From Achatina immaculata (lineage: Eukaryota > Mollusca > Gastropoda > Stylommatophora > Achatinidae): a stretch of 64,000 nt of DNA. The DNA is taken from positions 12,143,459 through 12,207,458 of the forward strand of contig CM019703.1 of assembly GCA_009760885.1 (NCBI GenBank). The letters run 5' to 3'. The notes below the pieces were generated by a model that saw nothing but the letters and a program-made list of their open reading frames with translations, was not told the origin of the DNA and ran no database searches. The translations under genes and the position numbers were made by a program. The first letter of the stretch is position 1. Every line of letters starts with the position of its first letter. Positions 1 to 11,214 of the stretch are shown in pieces.

Positions 1-851
1 ACATCACACTTTCATGTGCTGAAGGTCATGGAAAATACAAGCCTAACACTGTATTCTCCAATATGCCTTATTGACATAGAAATGGGAATTTTACCTTTAC
101 ACATCATAGGAAGATAAACTGATATGCTGTGTTTTCCTGCAGCAAACTGATGCTGCCATCAGTGCATCAGTGATTCATATGTTGTGTTCTATTCAAACTG
201 TAGGTCTTTCATTTTTACATTCTGTGTTCGACCTTTGAATTCTGTGAGATCTTCTTGCATACAGTCTTGATTGTATAACTTTGAATTTTGTCTGCATCAG
301 TGTTTACAGTTACAGTGAAGTCGTTAATCCTTTTATGAGTCCTTTGTAGAATTTATAGATTCCTTGGCATTGATGAAATGGAGAATATAGCAGGCTGAGC
401 TGCTTGATAACTTCAGATTTCCTTTGTGTCAGTCTGTTAAAATTACTTCACATTTTAGTTGTATCAGAATTGGTTAAAATTACTTGTGGTTGCATCAAAG
501 TCTGCAAAATTATGTCATATTTCATATTTGCAAAGTCTGTAAAATTATGTCATATTTCAGCTGTGTTAAAATCCCTTAAAATTATCTCAGATTTTAAAAA
601 AAATAATTTATAATCTGTTAAAAATACCTCATATTTCCTGAAAATTAAAATTGTATCAGGTTTCTTACTGGTCAGAGTATGTCACCATACTCAGATTTAA
701 TTTATGTTAAAATCTATTTTCGTAAGGAGAAAAAATGCTGCAAGTTAAAACCTTCTCATTTCATCCATAAAATCTCTGTTGTACTGGTCATTGTGCTGAA
801 TATTCAAAATCATCTTCTTGTGAAATTTAATGTTTTTATAATCTGCAACAG
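1..851 (+). other. Intron upstream of the + strand terminal exon, with a degenerate repeat
   Basis: No coding signal is visible. From about 404 to 670 the sequence is a decayed tandem repeat of roughly 50 bp, recognisable by recurring 'tctgttaaaattac' and 'tcatatttc' words. The stretch ends in a T-rich tract and 'ctgcaacag', which serves as the 3' splice site for the exon at 852. Intron status is inferred from that acceptor and the open frame behind it. Confidence 0.5.
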
Positions 852-1193
852 GTCATGCAGGCTGGAGCTAAGTCCTCGGGTCAGGGCTCTCCGAAGGGAA
901 AAGTCCAGCCAGTTTATGCTCGCATTATCACACCTCCTCCAGGCATGATGAAGCTGGCAAACATGGCACAAGTGCCCACAGCATCTGGGGCACCGGGGAA
1001 TATGAATGTGATACAGACGGTGGGGAAGTTGCTGGTCACATCTGGCATTGCCACACACGCTTTGCCTAGCCTCCCCATTGTCAGCCTTGCTGTCCCTTCA
1101 GCGGTCATAAATCCCGCAGGAGCCTCTGGGAGGGAAGAAGCAGCAGGGGCAAGCAAAGCAGGCACAGCTGACAAGACAAAGCACGAAGGCTGA
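852..1193 (+). CDS. Terminal coding exon of an unrecognised + strand gene
   Basis: The frame is open from an AG acceptor at 850-851 to a TGA ending at 1193, giving 113 residues (V M Q A G A K S S G...). GC content rises sharply against the AT-rich flanks, as expected for an exon. The peptide is low in complexity: rich in Ala, Gly, Pro, Val and Ser, with the phrase VYARIITPPPGMMK near residue 20 and a Lys/Glu-rich end. It has no signal peptide, membrane helix or catalytic motif that I can see. Such tails are common in nuclear and chromatin proteins, but I do not recognise the family. The ATG at 855 is probably internal rather than the start, because the exon follows a good acceptor. The antisense frames here are shadows. 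A short stand-alone protein from 855 is possible but less likely. Confidence 0.6.
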   Translation, partial: VMQAGAKSSGQGSPKGKVQPVYARIITPPPGMMKLANMAQVPTASGAPGNMNVIQTVGKLLVTSGIATHALPSLPIVSLAVPSAVINPAGASGREEAAGASKAGTADKTKHEG

Positions 1194-1411
1194 GGAGGCA
1201 CTTTGTTGCGGCTGAGTCAAAGCGTCTTGTTTGTTCAGCAGGAAAATCATTCTTTGGTCACATCCCGTGTCATTTTTAATACATGAACTGAAAAATTCTT
1301 TTATCACACTTCAGGATGCAGTCCTTCTTGAAGTAACAGAACTGTTGACCTGTGGTTCTAGACAACATTACACGTCTCAGTTTTTATCAGTTTTAAAAAC
1401 AGGGACTGCAC

Positions 1412-1612
1412 CAGTGGTTTCTAAACTTTATCATGCACCACCCCTTTGCCTCTAAAGCTACATCCCTAACCAACACCATCACACACACACCCCCCCCCCC
1501 CCCCACTCAGTTGATTCTGATGTCCTCTGCCACTCCCTCTTCCCTCACTGCATTCCTGGGTGGTCCTAACCATCCCCCCCCCAGGCTGTAGAACTCACTT
1601 TTGGAACCACTG
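1412..1612. mobile_element. hAT-like MITE, about 201 bp
   Basis: The left end CAGTGGTTTCTAAACTTT and right end TTTTGGAACCACTG form imperfect terminal inverted repeats of the hAT type. The flanking octamers gactgcac and gactatgc are only partly alike, so the target duplication is decayed or misjudged. There is no coding capacity. Confidence 0.55.
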
Positions 1613-2556
1613 GACTATGCTAAATGATCCCATCTGTACCATGCACTGCATGAGATAAAAGATGAGGATTGATTGTATGTTAAATTTGTAGTTTTGAAGA
1701 GAGCTGCTGTCAGAATGAGGATTGTTCATGTCACCATGTTAGTGCCGCTGCAGGGGTATTGGCATGTTGGCATGTCAGGAGTCTTAACTCTTGAGACCTG
1801 CAGGTTTATGAGATTGGGTACCTCATTCCTGATCTCATTGTGTTATGATCCATAACAACAAGCATCAGGGACCCATTTTCATCTGTGTTGAATGTACTGC
1901 ATCTGGATCTGTGCTAGAACCCAAAACTCCAAGCACTTGAAAGGCATTTCCCATAGCTTCACCTGCTTGCCTCTTGCACTTCTGCAAAAAGATAACTGGT
2001 AATGATAGTGCAAAGAGCACCACTATAGCCCAAAACTTTGGGTAAATGGAGGTAAATAGTGTTTATTCACAAAATATGTTTGTGTGTGACACATGAGCAG
2101 TCACAAGGTGAATGGTGTCAAGATATGATAGTGATATATATAAGAAGAAAAAAGTTCTTATTCATTATGTATTATATTTAGTTCTGAACTGAGGTTTGTG
2201 CTGGTGAGCAAGATATTTTATACATGTAGATTTGTAATTATGTTGAGAGTTTTTCCCAACATCATCAAGAGTATGAAAAGGAATGGTTGAGATCATGTAC
2301 TTGGAGGAATAGAAGTAATTTTTTTTTTGTTTAATTAATATGATCAATCATCTCATTCCACATGTACAGTTTTAGTATACATGTAATTTTACATGTATTG
2401 TGCTCTGAGAAGATACTTGCAAGTGTGTAGTCTTTGTAATCAGTTTTTTTTGGTGTTTTTTGGGGGGGGCTTAGTTACAAATAGGGCAGCCAGTTTTGGT
2501 GCCATATGTGACACATGTAAATAGTAACCATGATTTGTAACAAAAAAACATAATTA

Positions 2557-2566
2557 AATAAATAAA
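2557..2566 (+). promoter_or_regulatory. Candidate poly(A) signals, two overlapping AATAAA
   Basis: AATAAA occurs at 2557-2562 and 2561-2566, about 1.36 kb after the stop codon of the + strand exon. The hexamer also occurs by chance in AT-rich DNA, so this is only a candidate. Confidence 0.35.
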
Positions 2567-3048
2567 ATTCCTGGGTTATACATGCATATGAGTTATAACA
2601 GAGCTTTCTAGTTTGTGGTCTCTATATAAAATGAATTTTATTCACTGTATGTATTGGAAACTTACTAAAATATGTCCACCTAAGGTACTAGAATTTATCA
2701 GACATGATTAATATTGCAAATAATCATTGACAGATGTCTTAGAATTGAGTGGAGAATGTAAGAAAGAGATGAATGTATCCATCTTTGTTATTGTTGCAGT
2801 AGTATTTGTTCATTTTGAAAAGAATGTCAAGATATATAAACTGATAAGTTGTATTCAGTGTAGTATATGCAAATATGTAGTTAACAACTGTCTTTTGTAT
2901 GTAGGAAAGGGACAGATTTGTTATTTTAGAATGCCTTTATTTGATACATTATTCACTGTTCATTTTGTTTTGTTTCCTGTTAGGTTTCAAGTGGGTTTTA
3001 AAACTGAGTCATTTATATAAAAAATACAAGGTGTAAAATGGCTTTTTT
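2567..3048. other. AT-rich intergenic stretch, nothing recognised
   Basis: Only short open frames without codon bias or motifs are present. No transposon end or repeat was recognised. Confidence 0.5.
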
Positions 3049-3356
3049 GTTGTCTTCAGATTCTTGGGTGGGTGGGGTTCTCTTTTGTTTTTTGTTTTTT
3101 TGAGACTTGTTAGAGCTATGTTATCTTGATTGCTGCTGTAAACTGTTTGTTGTCTTCAGATTCTTGGGTAGGTGGGGTTCTCTTTTGTTTTTTGTTTTTT
3201 TGAGACTTGTTAGAGCTATGTTATCTTGATTGATAATGTAAACTGTTTTTGTCTCTAGATTCTTGGGTGGGTGGGGTTCTCTTTTGGTTTTTTTTTTAGA
3301 CTTGTTAGAGCTATGTTATCTTGATTGATAGTGTAAACTGTTTGTTGTCTCCAGAT
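3049..3356. repeat. Tandem repeat, about 100 bp x 3
   Basis: Each unit starts 'gttgtcttcagattcttggg', continues through a GT-rich part, and ends with 'gagctatgttatcttgattg' and 'gtaaactgttt'. Copies start near 3049, 3149 and 3247 and differ at a few bases and in T-run length; a fourth start is degraded after 3345. Confidence 0.85.
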
Positions 3357-3559
3357 TTTTTTTTTTATTCTAAACATTTTCAACCAGTTGTCAGACAGAT
3401 GTTATATTGCTTGATAGGGTTTTGTTTTTTTTTATTATATTTTTAAAAAATACATATAGGGACAATAAGACAAAATGTTTTCTGTTCTAGTCACAAACAT
3501 ATGAAAGAAATAGTGTAAGACTGTACCATTGGAGTGGGATGAGTTTCCAATGAGGCACA

Positions 3560-4115
3560 GTATTTTTCATATCACCGACTCTCCATAGAGACACAGCGTT
3601 ATTCAGGCATATAGAAAGTGACTCCCCACAAAGGTATTATGTCAGTGTTTCCCAATTAACAAGTCCACAAACCTACTGCTGTTTCAGAATCCAGGCCACA
3701 GACCGCCACACTTTGGGAAAGTTTTGTATCTGTATAGCAGCTGTGTGCTTTAAATGCAAAAGAGTTTTTTCAGCAAATGTGGGTAACTTTTAATGAGTAA
3801 ATGCTACACTACACTAAAAAAATCACGGTACAGATGTGGTGAATTTTCAGACTGACAATAATGTAGTTAATAAAATTATAGCAGTTAACATTCCTACCTG
3901 TTCTAACAAAAAAAATAGTTTTTGCCAGAAACCCTCATGACAGGTATTGTGGACCTCTGGGAGTCCGCAGACCACCACATGGGAACCACTGTATTATGTC
4001 ATTCAGTTCAGTGACTCTTTATAGAAAGACATTATCATTCAAATCAGTAACTCTCCCTGGAGGCACAGTGCCATTCAGGCCACATGGAGAGTGACTCCCA
4101 ACAGAGACGCAGCAT
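3560..4115. repeat. Degenerate 50-60 bp repeat split by a MITE
   Basis: Phrases such as 'gactctccatagagacacagc', 'attcaggc' and 'gagtgactccc' recur at 3570-3625 and again at 4010-4115. The hAT MITE at 3643-3991 is inserted between them. Confidence 0.5.
3643..3991. mobile_element. hAT MITE, 349 bp, with exact 8-bp target duplication
   Basis: The left end is CAGTGTTTCCCAA and the right end TGGGAACCACTG, imperfect terminal inverted repeats of hAT type. The element is flanked on both sides by the identical octamer TATTATGT (3635-3642 and 3992-3999). An 8-bp duplication is the hallmark of hAT insertion. There is no transposase, so it is non-autonomous. The interior resembles 'ccacaaacctactgctgtttc ... 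gacctctgggagtcc', with no other feature. Confidence 0.85.
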
Positions 4116-5467
4116 CCATTCTAGGAGGATATGATCATCATACTGGAAGATAGGAGACATAAAAAGACTGGACCATGTGATACAAGCATACCTTGTTCCC
4201 ACTGTTGCTGATTGTACCAGCAAAAAAAGTGAAGTCACAAGTCACCATTCACCTGCTGCATAAACACACACATCAGTGAAAGTTAATGCTTCCTATTTTT
4301 GTTTGTGAGGTTTTCTTTAAAAGGAAACACGGTTCACAGATTAGCCAAATGCCAATATTAAAGTTTTCAGTTGAATACAAATATTTGATTTTCTGAGTAG
4401 CAACATATTAGTTTTTCATATATAAATACTACATTGGTATAAACAAAAGTATGATTGTGAAAGTGATGCTGTAATTAAAAATTTATAAAACTTATTATAA
4501 ACTTATTACTCAGTTCTCATACACAGTTTTACGCCGTTTCAAAAGTTTGTAGCAAGAATATATATTCTAAATATAGATTATGAGTTCAACATTTCACCTC
4601 TCAGGTAGATTTAGGTGAAATAAATTGCACAGTGGTGAGTTAAAGTACTTGATTTTTTTTTTTTTTTTATCACTATTTGGCTTAATAAATTTCAGTCAAA
4701 TGTTTGGTCCATCTCATGTACTGAAGCAAGCTCAATTGATGGATTGAAAGAAAGAGAATGAAACAAAATCTGGTCCAGCTGATGTGGTATAAACGCAAAA
4801 AACAATTCTTCGCCTCTTATAGCATAGCTTAATTTATTAGAGATACATGATACATGTATCCACACAAACAGAACACACATATAGATACTGTAGTCCAACG
4901 CCACAAATGTAACCAGCAATAGGATCGTGTGTACATACAGGAGACAGCCATGAGAAAGCGTCTTATTTTCTGTTTTGCTTGCCGACATATGAACAAATGA
5001 GTAAGATCTTTTTGCTTGCATTGTATGCAGCTAGACTTACATTTATGAAATAAGCATTGTAGCTATCAGAGGTTTAATAAAATGAGTTAAAATTGTTGAT
5101 CAGGTGTGGATCTAAACTAACTGTGGCAGCATTTAGTTTTACTGCACTGCTTCTTGTTGTACTTCACATCATTTATCTAAGAATAATAATAAAATAATAA
5201 TAACAACAACAGCTCTTTGTGTGTTAGAAGACACCTTTGAGGCAGTTTCTCTGGACATCATTTTACTGAGCAACTTCTCTCATTGCTTGTTTTGTTCTCA
5301 GGCACAACTAAGGTAAACAAGTGGGAGCGTGTTTGCATTTGTTTCTTCTGTCTGTACTTATTTATAATCAGCAAGAATTCATAAACAAGCATTCTAGGGA
5401 AAAAGAAAATGAATAAAAACTTGTACAGTTATATAAGTTTGTGGCATTTTAAATGATTTTGTTTAGC
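4116..5467. other. Intergenic stretch, nothing recognised
   Basis: AT-rich sequence with short shadow frames only; a T homopolymer lies near 4652-4669. No gene, splice pattern or element end could be supported. Confidence 0.45.
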
Positions 5468-5634
5468 CAGTGGTTCCCAAAATGTTTCCAGGCTGCCACT
5501 CTGTTGTGCTTTCAACCCTCAGAATTTTTTTTTTTTTTCACTCAGTTTTGCTGCTCCATTTACCTTTACTCTTCCCCCTTGTGTGAGGTGATCCACCCCA
5601 AGATCCACCCAACCACCCAGGCTGGGAACTATTA
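5468..5634. mobile_element. Decayed hAT-like MITE
   Basis: The left end CAGTGGTTCCCAAAATG faces a right end GGCTGGGAACTATTAG, an imperfect inverted repeat. The flanks share a gtttag/gtttaa word, possibly the remains of a target duplication. An internal T tract is present. The assignment rests on the ends only. Confidence 0.45.
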
Positions 5635-5689
5635 GTTTAAACATACACAAATTCTCTAGGCATCAGATGTTCACCTTTTTTTTCCTATG

Positions 5690-5870
5690 AGGGCAGCATG
5701 GATGGGTACTTTGAGCTCTGGTTTCTCATAAGGGAAGGAAGGGTTCAAATCTCAGTAAGGTCTTGGAGTGTGTTTGTTATACATCCTGTGCACTTCATGA
5801 CAACTGCTCTAGGTAAGCAACCATTAATCCCTCAGCCTCCAAGTACACCCCGAATAAAAGATTTTTTTCC
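5690..5870 (+). mobile_element. tRNA-derived SINE
   Basis: A B-box-like GGGTTCAAATCTC lies near 5747-5759, preceded at tRNA-like distance by a possible A-box region (5696-5715). Its tail 'gcttcatgac..aagcaacc..' style matches other SINE copies in this window only loosely. It is not a tRNA gene because no cloverleaf can be folded from it by eye. Confidence 0.45.
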
Positions 5871-5884
5871 CTACACTGGGAAGA

Positions 5885-6490
5885 GGTGGAGAGTTTTGAA
5901 TATCTTGGATCACTACCAACTAATAATGGAGATACAATGAGGGAAATTAAAAGGAGGACATCTATCACTCTTCAGAAAGTAAAACAACTAAAAAATCTGT
6001 GGAGAGAAACAGACAGAACTACAAAAATAAAATTTTTAAGGGCATGCATCTTTCCTGTCGCAACATTTGCCTCTGAGACCTGGACACTTAACGAAACAGC
6101 TGAGAAACACATAAATACCTTTTAATGTAAATGCTACAGGAGAGTTCTTCAAATATGATGGACACAGAAAAGAACAAATATATATGCATACTACAAGAAC
6201 TTAATATTGAAGAAGGCTGGCTAGTAAAGAGGATTAAAGAGAGAAAACTTAAATATTTTGGACACATTAAACGTCATGATAATCTAGAGAAAACCATCTT
6301 GGAAGGGTAGATAATGGGAAAAAGAAAGAGAGGAAGACCAAGACAAAGATGGCTGCAAGACATCATTGATAATCTGCAAGTGGATACATCAGCAACAGGG
6401 CATCTTGCTTACAAGCAAGAGGCCTACAGGAGAGCTGTTAGGGAGGCAGAGTTCCGCAAGAGACATGCTGATTGACTGACTGACTGGGGG
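5885..6490 (+). mobile_element. 5'-truncated LINE 3' end (family D)
   Basis: The translation shows the C-terminal part of a non-LTR reverse transcriptase: FEYLGSLPTNNGDTMREIKR, then LRACIFPVATFASETWTLNE, then a stop and a frame change into KRKRGRPRQRWLQDIIDNLQ. These match the post-RT segment (YLGS..., Y(G/A)SE(T/S)W, GRP+ W) found in RTE-like and related LINEs. It is broken by stops and frameshifts. Near-identical copies lie at 59885-60190 (+) and 34763-35000 (-). Confidence 0.8.
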
Positions 6491-7189
6491 ATAAACAAGA
6501 AACTAAATGATGCTTTCAGAGAAAAATTTACAGAACTAAGCTAGCATGCAGTAAGATCTACCACAGCGGAGACCACTTCAGCCCCAGTCTTGTTATGCAG
6601 CTGTTGTGACATAGCTTGTTGCTAAAACATGCTGCTTCAAAGTTAGTTACGGTCTTGATTGGCTATTTTTTGCCAGTCTTGCTGTCAGAGCTAATCTTTT
6701 GTCCTTGATAAAGGCCATTTTGCCAAAATACAGAATTGTTTTGTTCATGATCATTGTACTACCTGTATATCCTGTTGCTAATTATTCATATTTCCTTTCT
6801 CTATCTATCATTTTTTTCTTTTTTGGTACACCTTTGGTATGACTCTTCTCAGAATTCTTACAGGGGTTGCCTGTTTTTAAAAAAATGCAAAATGTGACAG
6901 CTTTACATGTGAAATGAAGTTATAAATCTAAAGAAAAAACTAAATATAAGACATTTTTTACCATGATTGAAATCTATCAAATAGTAGAGCATGTTAGCAA
7001 AGTACCGAAAGTACTGTCATAGTACTTTTTTTTTTTGTAAAGGTAAGGCGTGGCAGTATTGGACACTTTAAATTTCAGTTACTTTTAGTGCAATAATTAC
7101 ATGTTATTTAGTCTTCAAATGTCATTATTTGCATTCATGTATACAAAAGTTTATACATATATATATATCTCTTACTTCTTACATCTTAT
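6491..7189. other. Intergenic, with one element-like motif
   Basis: Around 6690-6735 'cttgataaaggccattttgccaaaatac' style sequence (GGCC..TTTT..GGCC-like stem, then AAAATAC) distantly resembles the stem-loop/GAAAC motif seen near 14800 and 61690. Otherwise nothing is recognised. Confidence 0.3.
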
Positions 7190-7257
7190 ATCTTTCCTGT
7201 GCCACTAAACGTCGCATAGGGCTCACATGGTAGTTTGCCAAGATTTCCTGTCTTCGG
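7190..7257 (-). mobile_element. 3'-terminal LINE fragment (family C)
   Basis: Read on the minus strand this matches the 3' end of the LINE at 8395-10218, including 'gacgttta' and 'ggaaaga', next to a short TA run at 7158-7170. It is fused directly to a + strand RTE fragment. Confidence 0.65.
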
Positions 7258-7545
7258 TGAGATAGAGGACTCTCATAGTAAAGACAGCAAAAACATGCAT
7301 AAATGGATCAGTGAGCTCACAGGCAGGAAAAAAAATATACCACAGGATGCCTGAAATCGAAAGAAGGTAAAATGTTAATGTGAAAAGAAGACATTGTGGA
7401 CAGGTGGGCAGAGTACACAAGTGAGCTATATGGAGGAGAAAGACCAGAATTAATACCAGATACTGAAAACTGTGATGGACCACCAATACTTGAAGATGAA
7501 ATCGTAGATGCCATCAAACACATGAAGAAAGGAAATATATACAAA
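7258..7545 (+). mobile_element. RTE fragment (pre-RT region)
   Basis: The sequence closely matches 52198-52480 of the long RTE copy. It encodes DRWAEYTSELYGGERPELIP and DGPPILEDEIVDAIKHMKKG, the linker just before the reverse transcriptase fingers. Both ends are cut abruptly, so it is a fragment. Confidence 0.8.
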
Positions 7546-8394
7546 CAGCCAAAGCTATCATTATCAGACACAGTATGTACTAATCACAAAATATATTAAT
7601 CACAAAATACAGTAAGTCTTAGTCTTATGATATAGAAAACACTATAATCAAGCAGCATCTGACTTGTCAGCAGTAGTACTGAAAAGATGCGTGATTTTGC
7701 GTTGTGTAGTGATAACTGGTCTATTAATTAAACAAAATCATTTAAACACGATACAGCACTAAAAATGTCCTACATCACATACTTAAATGAATGAGCACAT
7801 AGCCTCAAACATGCTTACAGGCTGAGTGTAAAACAGTTTTGCTGGGCGTCTGGTCTGTGACTGACTCACTGACATCATCAGCACTATCCTCGCCGTTGCT
7901 GTCTACCTTTCATTTACTGCACTATTCGAGTCTGACCAACTATCAACTGGCGTTGCCAACTTAACGCCACCCACGTTAATATCATAAAGACAATGACCCA
8001 AAAGAAGCCATATTTTATTTACGAAGGGGCGGGCATGGTATACCTTCCATTCACACCAAATGTTTCACATCATTCACATCATTCACACCACCTGAGTTTT
8101 GATGCCCATATGTTAAAAATGTTGATGTGGCACGTACTCGGTGATAAAGCTTTGTAAGATGTTTGTAGCTTGTACTCACCCAGTCTCTGATAAAAAGCGG
8201 AGTCTTTAGTTCCTCCAGGTGCAAAAATACCGTGACATTAACTTATTTATGGCAATAAGCAGGTGATATTAACAGAAGTAAAGTTCATTAATTACTTATG
8301 GGAGTTGGCTGGGGATACAAATTTATATGACAATATCCTGGTGGTGACATAAAGCGATGTGATATTAAGTGGGTTTGACTATATATATATATAT
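7546..8394. other. Intergenic stretch, nothing recognised
   Basis: No codon-biased frame, tandem repeat or transposon end is visible. A short TA run lies at 8381-8395, just before the LINE. Confidence 0.45.
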
Positions 8395-10212
8395 AAAGTA
8401 AAATGTTCAGCTAGAAGGGATAAAAGATAATACATAGACAATATGGCGAAAGCGGCAGAAAAAGCAGCAAAAACAGGAGACAGCAAAACTTTATATAACA
8501 TACAAAAGAGGCTAACAGGTACTATTACATCTAAAGAAAGACCAATCCTTAGCAAAACTGGAACCCTATTAACAAAGACCAAAAGCAAAGATGGGCTGAA
8601 CACTTCCAAGAAATACTTGATCAACCACACCCAAAAGAATTGTTAAACCTTGAAACTGACTTACCAGCCCCACAACTAAATGTAAACCTAGATGGAATTA
8701 AATTGCATGAAATTGAAACAGCAGTGAATTTAATGGCTAACAAAAAAGGTGCAGGTGAAGATGAAATAACAGCCGAAATGCTAAAAGCTATCAATAGTGA
8801 CAACATGAGACAACTACAGAGAATGTTTAACAAGATATGGAAAGAAGAAAAGGTCCCTTCTAATTGGAAAAAAGGAATCATTGTTAAAATACCAAAAAAA
8901 AGGCAACCTTAGTGACTAACAATTGGAGAGGAGTAACCTTAATATCAGATGTGTCAAAAGTATTTTGCAAGGTCATTTTGAATAGACTTATAGTCTATTC
9001 AATAGTGGATACTCCAATGAGAGAAGAACAAGCAGGATTTCGAAAAGGGAGAAGCTGTCTCAACCAGATCTTTACTCTAAGAATAATACTTGAAGAACAT
9101 ATTGAAAAGCAGAAACCATTAATACTGAACTTCATAGACTTTAAAAAGGCATTTGATAGCATACAGAGAGATTCATTATAGAGAATTTTAAGTCTATATG
9201 GAATACCATCTAAAATTGTCAACATGGACTTCTACAATGGATATGTTTGTGCAGTCAAGACAGAAGAAGGGATGAGTGAATGGTTCCAAATTGAAACAGG
9301 TGTGAAACAAGGATGTATACTGTCTCCTTTACTTTTTGGAATTACAATAGACTTCATAATGAAAAAATGCTGCACAGGTAACACAGGTATTGACTGGGTA
9401 CATGGGACCCAACTAGAAGATCTTGATTTTGCTGATGACATAACTCTTATCAGTAACAATGTGAATTCCATGCAAGAAAAAACAGATAGCCTGTCTTCAC
9501 TGGCTATAGCAAAATAGGACTTGAAATTAACAAGGACAAAATGAAAATAATGAAAATTCCCATTAATCAAAATGGAAAAATACACATAGAAGGGACAGAT
9601 ATTGAAGAAGTCAATCAATTTGCATACCTTGGCAGCTACATAGACCAGGATGGTGACACTAGAAAGGAAGTTAGAATCAGAATTGCAAAAACAGCCTCGA
9701 TCTTCAAGAATCTTGAGAACATATGGAATTCAAAATTTATAAGCACAAAAACCAAGTTAAGACTATTCAACTCAAATGTAATATCCACCCTCATTTATGC
9801 ATGCGAAAGCTGGAAAACAACTAAAGAAATAGAAAAGAAATTAGACTCTTTTGAAAACAAATGCCTAAGGAAAATACTCGGCATCAAGTGGAACGAATTC
9901 AAGAACAATGCAGAGATAAGACAGATGACTGAACAACAACCAGTCTCATGGGTGATCAGGAAAAGGAGATGGACATAAGTTGGTCACTTGATGAGAAGAA
10001 ATGATCAGAGAATCCCAAAACAAGCTATCAAATGGAACACAACAGGCCAAAGAAAAGGAGGCAGACCGCGTGAAACTCTGAAGAGGACACTGTTAAGAGA
10101 GGCCAAATTAACAGGCATAAAATCCCTTGATGATGTTGAAAGACTCAACGAAGACAGGAAAAATTGGCAAACTACTTTGCGAGCCTTTGTGACGTTTAAC
10201 AGCACGGGAAGG

Positions 10213-10218
<6 letters not shown>
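8395..10218 (+). mobile_element. Non-LTR retrotransposon (LINE family C), RT domain, inactivated
   Basis: This is a 5'-truncated LINE with a nearly complete reverse transcriptase. In order: RWAEHFQEIL linker (frame break), GAGEDEITAEMLKA, NWRGVTLISDVSKVFCK, QAGFRKGRSCLNQIFTLRI, FIDFKKAFDSIQRDSL, then a stop; GVKQGCILSPLLF, LEDLDFADDITLISN (catalytic FADD), another stop near 9517, then FAYLGSYIDQDGDTRKEV, LIYACESWKTTKE, LRKILGIKW and the GRPRETLKRTL tail. The endonuclease part is missing. At least four stops or frameshifts split it into pieces, so it cannot make a full protein. The 3' end 'cgggaaggat' passes into a (TA)n tract. A minus-strand relative lies at 26095-26682. The clade is not settled from sequence alone: RTE-like or another RLE-free LINE group. 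Confidence 0.9.

Positions 10219-10256
<38 letters not shown>
10219..10256. repeat. (TA)n microsatellite at LINE 3' end
   Basis: About 18 TA units directly follow the LINE end at 10218. The next 60 bp are also TA-rich. Confidence 0.9.
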
Positions 10257-10259
<3 letters not shown>

Positions 10260-10684
10260 ATACAATGTATAATATAAGATATATATATATTAATTTATTA
10301 TTATACAATGTATAAAAATTACTTTATTAGTATTAATGATTGCAGAGTATATTGTTTTAGTATTCAGCTGAATATGAAAAATTGCTTTAAATTTACACAG
10401 CTGGACCCACCATGATTAAAAATATTAATTGAATTAATACTGCTTTTCATGAAATACAAGCATAACTAGATAGCAGATGTTTATACAAAGAGTAATACAG
10501 CCTTAGATATTCTGTAAATTGTTTGCAAAGACTTCTGTCACTGAGGAAATTTTTCAGTTCCTTTAAGCATCTGACATGCTGAATATGGCCTGTCTTTTCT
10601 GTCAAATATTTATTCCCCCCCCCCCCCCCCCAATCACGTTATGACTGCCATGTGTTAATGTTGGTTGCCTGTTAGACTTTTAGG
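10257..10684. other. AT-rich spacer
   Basis: Nothing is recognised except a C homopolymer near 10615-10632. Confidence 0.45.
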
Positions 10685-10990
10685 GGTTGTACCAGACTGA
10701 GTAAGATTGTATCATATCAAGCAGGATTATACCAGACTCGGTAGGATTATACCAGACCAAGTAGGATTGTGCTAGACTGGGTAGGATTATACCAGATCAA
10801 GTATGATTGTGCTAGACTGGGTAGGATTACACCAGATAAAGTAGGATTGTGCTAGACTGGGTAGGATTATACCAGACCAAGTAGGATTGTGCTAGACTGG
10901 GCAGGATTATACCAGATCAAGTAGGATTGTGCTGGACTGGGTAGGGTTATACCAGATCAAGTAGGATTGTACCAGACTGAGTAGGATTTT
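10685..10990. repeat. Minisatellite, 40-bp unit, about 7 copies
   Basis: The unit combines 'gtaggattataccagaccaa' and 'gtaggattgtgctagactgg', itself two related 20-bp halves. Copies differ by point changes. The period equals that of the next array, but the sequence is unrelated. Confidence 0.9.
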
Positions 10991-11214
10991 AAACCACAGG
11001 TACAAATGAAGCGTGGGTTCCTAGATGGAATAGCTCACAGCACTTTTTCTCTAACTGCTGATTCGTTTCATATGACAGATGTTGTGCTCGATTGTTCTTT
11101 CGGTTTCTTTATTAGCCAGCCAAAAAAAAAAAAGTCTGTTAAACAACGTATGAGATTTTCCCTGCATCACAGACTGTAGCATAGGAAATCTCATCTCTCT
11201 TCTGCTCCAGTTCC

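Larger units (their letters stand above)
1194..2566 (+). other. Probable 3' UTR of the + strand gene
   Basis: No reading frame of interest follows the stop at 1193. The stretch contains a hAT-like MITE (1412-1612) and a C homopolymer near 1489-1504. It ends near two overlapping AATAAA signals at 2557-2566. The UTR extent is inferred; an earlier or later poly(A) site, for example near 5075, cannot be excluded. Confidence 0.4.
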
